Shown: positions 15,658 to 19,771 of the stretch, in pieces
How positions within the stretch are numbered: position 1 is the stretch's first letter
Layout of the letters: every line of letters begins with the position of its first letter
DNA from: Bdellovibrionales bacterium
Lineage (GTDB): Bacteria > Bdellovibrionota > Bacteriovoracia > Bacteriovoracales > Bacteriovoracaceae
Assembly: GCA_030633015.1 (NCBI GenBank)
Contig: DAOVTR010000002.1
Location: forward strand, 1 to 19,771
Direction of reading: 5' to 3'
DNA length: 19,771 bases
Made by a program: the position numbers and the translations under genes
Notes under the pieces: generated by a model
Seen by the model: the letters and a program-made list of their open reading frames with translations, nothing else
Told to the model about the DNA's origin: nothing
The model's database searches: none

Positions 15658-16709
15658 CTTTTCTGTTTCTTTCCTAAAATAAATACTGAAACATTACAAT
15701 AAATAGCTTTCACAGGTTTTAAAATATAACCAAGAACATTTCTATTTTCAAAAAACTCTAAAGATTTAATATACCAAGCTGCTGTTTGCATCTGTAAAAC
15801 ATAAGCAAGAGAAATTATAACAGCAACAGTACTTCCCTCTTTTCCAAATGCAGTTATGGCAATAGCAAGTGCAATAGAAAGATCTCTCATTACCACTCCA
15901 AAAACCATGGCAACAGCGTCTTCTCTTTTAAATAGTAACTTTCCTACAATTGTTAAAAAAACATAATTAAACAGATAAAAAGCAAACAGAGGAATAACCA
16001 TTTTCAAAATATGGTCTGGATTGGCCACAAGACTTTTTGCCTTCAACGAAATTGCTAAAAACGCAATAAGCACCACTCCAATTGCTGCAAAAGGTGGAAA
16101 TTTTAATTTAATAGACTTGTTCCATTTCTCCTTACCATATTTTTTAAGTAAAATTTTCTGAGTTGTAATACCTGTAACCAAAGGAATAAAAACAAAAATC
16201 CCAATCTGCTTAAACATATGAAGCATATCCACATTAATAGTAGCACCCATAATTGATTTTACATAGATAGGAGCTAAAACTGATCCAACAACTAGCCCAA
16301 GAACTACCATTACAGTAGCTGCCTCTTTATTTCCTTTAGCAAATCCAGTCCAAGAAATTGTCATACCTGAAGTTGGTAGAACTCCAATTAAAAATAGACC
16401 TACTGCCCATAGTGCATATTCAGGAGCTACTCCAGAAAAGAAATATCTTCCAAGATAAAATGCTAATGCTGGTACTAATATAAAATTAATTAACTGGGTA
16501 ATAATCTGTAATTTATAATTTTGCTTTTTAAAAATAGCATCCAGATTTAAAGTTACCATCATGGGATAGATCATTAAAAAGGTAACTGGAACAATAAGCA
16601 TTTTCAAATTAGAAACATTAAAAAAGTTTCCAAACAGAAATCCTAACATCATAGCAAGAGGAATAAACCAAACTAATTTTTTTTGAATAACGGATAATAC
16701 CTTAAACAT
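15654..16709 (-). CDS. Bile acid:sodium symporter / ACR3-superfamily permease
   Basis: This 351-residue inner-membrane protein has about ten hydrophobic segments and fits the BART superfamily of bile-acid symporters and ACR3 arsenite carriers. Useful landmarks are LIVPVTFLMIYPMMV in the N-terminal third, LFLIGVLPTSGMTISWTGFAKGN near the middle (split here as LFLIGVLPTSG and MTISWTGFAKGN), and VVMRDLSIALAIAI near the end. In ACR3 a cysteine in the equivalent of the LPTSGM block is needed for arsenite transport; this protein has Thr-Ser there, so arsenite efflux should not be assumed. AAGGAG lies 5 bases before the ATG, overlapping the stop region of the upstream CcdA-like gene (12 bases between coding regions). 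It is the last gene of a three-gene operon with a thioredoxin-like lipoprotein and CcdA. Substrate unknown; an organic anion is possible. Confidence 0.85.
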   Translation of the reverse strand: MFKVLSVIQKKLVWFIPLAMMLGFLFGNFFNVSNLKMLIVPVTFLMIYPMMVTLNLDAIFKKQNYKLQIITQLINFILVPALAFYLGRYFFSGVAPEYALWAVGLFLIGVLPTSGMTISWTGFAKGNKEAATVMVVLGLVVGSVLAPIYVKSIMGATINVDMLHMFKQIGIFVFIPLVTGITTQKILLKKYGKEKWNKSIKLKFPPFAAIGVVLIAFLAISLKAKSLVANPDHILKMVIPLFAFYLFNYVFLTIVGKLLFKREDAVAMVFGVVMRDLSIALAIAITAFGKEGSTVAVIISLAYVLQMQTAAWYIKSLEFFENRNVLGYILKPVKAIYCNVSVFILGKKQKS

Positions 16710-16721
16710 TAAAACTCCTTA

Positions 16722-17363
16722 TCATAAACTAAAACTAATCATTCCCCAGATTAGAATATAAATACCAAACAATATAAGTACACTTCCACTAATAACTCTA
16801 ATGATTAGTGGATTTTGCTTAAACAGCTTCATTTTCTCTCTGAAAAAATGAGCAAAATAGGCTGCCAGTAGTAGAGGTATAGAAAACCCTATAGTATAAA
16901 TTAGTAAAAATACAAGGCCCTGAATTAGATCTTGAGTCGTTGCAACCATTGCCAGTATACTGGTTAATACAGGACCAACACATGGAATCCATATTAGACC
17001 TAAGGTCATTCCTAAAATAAGACCGGAAAAAATTCCTTTGCCATTGTAATTTATCTTATTAAAAACTGTTAATTTTTTAAAAATATTAAGATCAAACAAA
17101 AACAAAATACCAAAGATAATAATAATGACTGCTGCAACTTTTTCAAAAGATTGCATGTAAGGAGCAAACAAGTGAGCAAAAAGAGTAGAAAGTACACCCA
17201 TTATGACAAAAGTTATTCCAAGACCTAACACAATTAAAAGTGGCCTTAAAACTGAATCATTTTTATTACCAGTTACAATAATTGGGATTACGGGCAAAAC
17301 ACATGGTGACATTACACTAATTAATCCGGCAATAAATGAAAATAGATAGCTCGTAGTCTCCAT
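16722..17363 (-). CDS. CcdA-like membrane thiol-disulfide transporter
   Basis: The 213-residue inner-membrane protein of the CcdA/DsbD-beta family moves reducing power from cytoplasmic thioredoxin to periplasmic partners. It has six predicted helices. The two conserved redox cysteines are Cys21 in VMSPCVLPVIP and Cys128 in LIWIPCVGPVL, each followed by the expected proline-rich turn. AGGA lies 6 bases before the ATG. It sits between the thioredoxin-like lipoprotein gene (8-base gap) and the permease gene (12-base gap), so the three are surely co-transcribed, and the lipoprotein is the obvious periplasmic acceptor. Some CcdA-like proteins near ACR3-type permeases are annotated as ArsG-type efflux permeases; the conserved SPC and PCVGP cysteines favour electron transfer but do not exclude that. 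No cytochrome c maturation gene is in the window. Confidence 0.9.
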   Translation of the reverse strand: METTSYLFSFIAGLISVMSPCVLPVIPIIVTGNKNDSVLRPLLIVLGLGITFVIMGVLSTLFAHLFAPYMQSFEKVAAVIIIIFGILFLFDLNIFKKLTVFNKINYNGKGIFSGLILGMTLGLIWIPCVGPVLTSILAMVATTQDLIQGLVFLLIYTIGFSIPLLLAAYFAHFFREKMKLFKQNPLIIRVISGSVLILFGIYILIWGMISFSL

Positions 17364-17371
17364 CAGTATTC

Positions 17372-17758
17372 CTAACAGTCACAACTAGTAATAATATTTA
17401 ACAGATAACTACTATCTTGAATTCCTGGTGTAAATCTCTTTACAACGTTCCCTTTTTTATCAATTAAAATAATAAGTGGAAGAGAGCGTACTCCATGATC
17501 ATAAAAAAACTGTCTATCACTTGGATTGGCGGTTGAAATTTGTTTTACATCTACAATAGGATCTATGTTTTCATGAATGGAATCTAAAATTTCTTGCTGC
17601 ATAATACAGGGCCTACCTGTTGGATTTACAAAAAATAGCAATTGCGCCTTAGAATATGTGGCGTTTGTTGGTGATGATTTTTGACTATCGCTATTACAAC
17701 TAAACGCCATAAGTAGTGCAAATAACACAACACTTTTCAAACCATGTGTACATTTCAT
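17372..17758 (-). CDS. Thioredoxin-like lipoprotein with a single active-site cysteine
   Basis: A periplasmic thioredoxin-fold protein, probably lipid-anchored. Of the possible starts, the ATG at 17758 (128 residues) is chosen because it gives a clean signal peptide ending LLMAFSC (Cys21) and lies just after the promoter; the longer frame would overlap that promoter. The active-site region reads FFVNPTGRPCIMQQ: only Cys51 remains, and the usual N-terminal nucleophilic Cys is Gly48 with Thr in place of Trp. The cis-proline loop is kept (VRSLPLIIL). The protein ends TSCDC, giving two extra cysteines (126 and 128) that could serve in the reaction. It heads the operon with CcdA, which probably reduces it. 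No Shine-Dalgarno is obvious. A general disulfide reductase role seems unlikely with one active-site Cys. Confidence 0.82.
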   Translation of the reverse strand: MKCTHGLKSVVLFALLMAFSCNSDSQKSSPTNATYSKAQLLFFVNPTGRPCIMQQEILDSIHENIDPIVDVKQISTANPSDRQFFYDHGVRSLPLIILIDKKGNVVKRFTPGIQDSSYLLNIITSCDC

Positions 17759-17780
17759 ACGTAACCCGGTTGTGGGAAGG

Positions 17781-17809
17781 AGTCTAATGGGCATATACCC
17801 ACCAGTCAA
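17781..17809 (-). promoter_or_regulatory. Promoter with candidate operator for the redox-permease operon
   Basis: On the minus strand TTGACT (-35, 17809-17804) and TAGACT (-10, 17786-17781) are separated by exactly 17 bases. Between them lies TGGGTATATGCCCA (17801-17788), a 14-bp near-palindrome with 6 of 7 pairs matching, GC-rich in an AT-rich region. A protein bound there would block or remodel the promoter. RNA should start about 15 bases before the ATG at 17758. Confidence 0.6.
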
Positions 17810-17867
17810 GAATTTTTAATAAATTTAGCTTAATTTATACTAATCTAAATCAATATTGTAGTTAAAA

Positions 17868-19097
17868 TTATTTAAAGAAACTATCTTTTGCTCTCTTCCA
17901 ATAATTTTGGCGCTCCCAACTCTCATAACTAAAGAAACTCACTCCAGAAATCCACGGAAAACTTCTGATTGTATCAACAATTAAGGGGTGGTTATTCCAT
18001 AGCTTTTTAATTTCAAGTAAATATGATCCAGGACCTACTATAAATGAGCTACCTCGGTTTATCCCTGGCAATATGTGATCAAACCAACAATTTGGACAAT
18101 CTCCTCCTAAAATGCTCCGAAATCCATCTGGAGTGTACCAGTGATAATGCATTCCAATCAGTAGATCGATATATCCTTTATTAAACCACTTGGCCGAATC
18201 TTGATAACAAGAAAAATATCCATTCCATCCACCCCAGTTATATTTTCCTACAGCTGCAATTGATAACTTAACCCAAGGCTTACTTTCTTTTATTAAAATA
18301 TTCAAATCCTTAACAAATATTGTTACTGAATCTCTTAACCACTCTCCCCAACTATCATACCCATTGGGAACACCATCAATATAACGATGTTTTTCATCAA
18401 AAAGATATTTATCACCAAGCGGAATTTTATCCCAATGGGTTCTATTATCAAACGGTCTTTGCTTAATTTTATTATCAACTAGAGAGTTAATATTTCCAGT
18501 ATGAAACTCAGGCCAACGAACATAATCTAAATGGAGTCCATCAATATCATAATTATTAACAATCTCCATTAATACCTTATGAAGATAACTTCTAACTTCA
18601 ACGAGTCCTGGAGAGAGTGTAAGTTTATTTGGCATTGGATTCCCATTACCATCTCTACAAAGCCAACTCGGATTGTCAAATCCAGGAGCTCCCTCTATTT
18701 TATATCGAGCTTAAACAGTAGTTACCCAAGCATGCAATTTAATTCCACGCTTATGTGCCTCAGTAATAGCAAACTGAAGTGGATCAAAACCAGGATAACG
18801 ATACCCGATATATCTTCCCCATAATTCATAAGACGACTGATAATAAGCTGTACCACCCTGCCTAACTTGAAATAAGACATTATTAAAATTTCCCTCAACT
18901 AAATTATCCATAATGTTGATAATACGATCTTGGGCCTGCTTTTGCGTAAAATCTGGATCAAAGGCCTCCCAAGTTATTACCCACATTCCCCTAAATTCTG
19001 CATTATTAGATTCAATTGGTAAGCAATATCCAAAGCTCACAACCATATTGAAAATTGCTATTATAATAATTTTATAAATTAATTTGTCTAAAAACAT
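17868..19097 (-). pseudogene. GHL10-like glycoside hydrolase gene interrupted by one in-frame TAA
   Basis: The two halves form one reading frame of 409 codons with a single TAA at codon 129 (18713-18711); the 25 codons after the stop, up to the internal ATG at 18635, stay in frame and are coding-like (PGFDNPSWLCRDGNGNP). Before the stop are a signal peptide (1-25), FRGMWVITWEAFDP (35-48) and LFQVRQGG (75-82), ending HAWVTTV. After it come LSPGLVEVRSYL, YDIDGLHLDYVRWP (183-196), SIAAVGKY and GMHYHWY. These are marks of the GHL10/DUF187 family of TIM-barrel glycosidases linked to envelope or polysaccharide processing. The intact enzyme would be exported. GAGG lies 5 bases before the first ATG. 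The stop makes a pseudogene likely; a sequencing error or a re-initiated C-terminal product is possible. Confidence 0.85.
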
Positions 19098-19159
19098 TTA
19101 ACCTCAATTAAGGTTTATTCAAAAAAGATAAAATCTACGCTATCAGTATAATTACAATT

Positions 19160-19612
19160 TTAAAATGAAGAAATAAATTTCTGTACACTTTTCATATTAA
19201 AACCTGTTTGAGATTTAATCAGTGTAAAGTTTTTGTCTCTTTTATTTGGTTTTAAAATTACCCAGAAAGGAACTGCTTCAATTCCCAAAAAATTAATCAG
19301 ATCCCTTTTCTCATCTCTTAAAATAGAATTTTTTAATTTTTGCTTTTTGATAAAATGCTTCGCTCTTTTAAGATTACTATCAATATTTATAGTATGAACG
19401 ATTAAACTGCTGTCTTTTTCAAATGTTAGCAGTTCATTTTTTAGCTTTGTTTTACATTCACTACACCACGTTGCCCAAAAAAAAAGTAGAATTTTTTTAT
19501 CCTCAATAGCAATATTAACTTTATCACCGTTTAAATTAGTTAAATTTAAACTTGTAATTTCTTTTGCCTGAATCACTTGAATAAAAAAGATTAAAAACAA
19601 AATAACCTTCAA
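19160..19612 (-). CDS. Exported TlpA/ResA-type thioredoxin-like protein
   Basis: A periplasmic thiol-disulfide oxidoreductase of the thioredoxin fold. The start is taken as the TTG at 19612 (150 residues) instead of the GTG at 19618, because GGGAGAG then has a normal 5-7 base spacing and the TTG overlaps the stop of the upstream gene as TTGA. A signal peptide covers about residues 1-16 (MKVILFLIFFIQVIQA). The active site is FFWATWCSECK with Cys50 and Cys53, followed by the cis-Pro loop GIEAVPFWVIL. Length and fold match single-domain TlpA/ResA proteins, which reduce c-type cytochrome apoproteins or other exported proteins. It is coupled to an upstream partial gene; the broken glycosidase gene lies 62 bases downstream. 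The exact partner is unknown. Confidence 0.87.
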   Translation of the reverse strand: MKVILFLIFFIQVIQAKEITSLNLTNLNGDKVNIAIEDKKILLFFWATWCSECKTKLKNELLTFEKDSSLIVHTINIDSNLKRAKHFIKKQKLKNSILRDEKRDLINFLGIEAVPFWVILKPNKRDKNFTLIKSQTGFNMKSVQKFISSF

Positions 19613-19771
19613 TACCACTCTCCCGTAATTAATTTAATTTCATCTACTGTAACGATTCCATTTTGAGAGAGAACAACACCTTTCATTTTATCATGAATAA
19701 CCACACAAGGAACAGTGTCATGCCTACATAGTTTTTTCATATAAATTGCATTTTCATCCAATCCCACCTGC
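19609..19771 (-). CDS. C-terminal end of an unidentified protein (truncated by window)
   Basis: One minus-strand frame is open from the window edge to a TGA at 19611-19609, giving 53 residues that end DEIKLITGEWY. The visible part includes KKLCRHDTVPCVVIHDK and VVLSQNGIVTVDE. The VP-then-hydrophobic-strand pattern resembles the end of a thioredoxin fold, and the two cysteines fit an exported redox protein, but this is too little for a family call. Its stop overlaps the TTG start of the next gene by 4 bases (TTGA), which implies translational coupling and a shared operon. Confidence 0.65.
   Translation of the reverse strand, partial: QVGLDENAIYMKKLCRHDTVPCVVIHDKMKGVVLSQNGIVTVDEIKLITGEWY

Noticed and set aside
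15654..16709. Calling the permease an arsenite carrier (Acr3)
   Set aside because: The cysteine expected in the LPTSGM region is absent and no ArsR or ArsC gene is nearby.
18711..18713. Programmed recoding of the in-frame TAA
   Set aside because: TAA is the normal stop of many genes here, and selenocysteine or pyrrolysine use TGA or TAG; no stem-loop signal was seen.
19099..19115. Hairpin AACCT...AGGTT covering the ribosome site of the glycosidase gene, as a riboswitch or thermometer
   Set aside because: A 5-bp stem is too short to support regulation without conservation data.

Overview
The window is AT-rich, densely packed bacterial DNA with short intergenic gaps and frequent strand switches. 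It has 16 protein genes (two of them cut by the window ends) plus one gene broken by an in-frame stop. Many products carry Sec signal peptides or lipoprotein-type N-termini, many are orphans, and cysteine-rich secreted proteins are common. Purine-rich Shine-Dalgarno sequences such as GGGAGAG and AAGGAG fix several starts. Together with the tandem-Cache chemoreceptor and the long secreted hypothetical proteins, this suggests a low-GC Gram-negative of the Bdellovibrionota type (Bacteriovorax/Halobacteriovorax-like). No marker gene proves that, so the assignment is tentative. No rRNA, tRNA, CRISPR array, insertion sequence or integrase was seen.

Layout: (1) 1-4097, plus strand: the C-terminal part of a voltage-gated-type K+ channel, a small secreted 10-cysteine protein made of two related halves, and an RND efflux permease with no adaptor or outer-membrane partner nearby. 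(2) 4111-6237, minus strand: a lipoprotein with three 53-residue Cys-rich repeats and an unassigned C-terminal domain, then a small charged coiled-coil protein. (3) 6315-7760, plus: pyruvate kinase, the one clear housekeeping gene. (4) 7753-11850: an exported fusion of an amidoligase-like domain and an ATP-grasp domain (minus), followed by a divergent pair on plus: an exported transglutaminase-like cysteine peptidase and an orphan secreted protein. (5) 11855-14170, minus: a methyl-accepting chemotaxis protein with a duplicated Cache sensor. (6) 14313-15657, plus: an exported orphan with a mid-protein membrane helix and a beta-rich C-terminus, then a DUF134-type HTH protein whose predicted promoter implies an almost leaderless mRNA. 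(7) 15654-17758, minus: a tight operon of an atypical one-cysteine thioredoxin-like lipoprotein, a CcdA-like membrane thiol transporter and a bile-acid/ACR3-superfamily permease. It has a clear promoter with a GC-rich near-palindrome between -35 and -10. (8) 17868-19771, minus: a GHL10-like glycoside hydrolase gene interrupted by one in-frame TAA, a TlpA/ResA-type thioredoxin with a WCSEC active site, and the end of a translationally coupled upstream gene.

The most unusual items are the exported amidoligase/ATP-grasp fusion beside a transglutaminase-like peptidase, the redox-permease operon with its candidate operator, the single-stop GHL10 gene, and the repeat lipoprotein. Envelope and extracellular chemistry (thiol redox, amide ligation and cleavage, glycan processing) is the common theme. 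Direct functional links between the blocks are inference.
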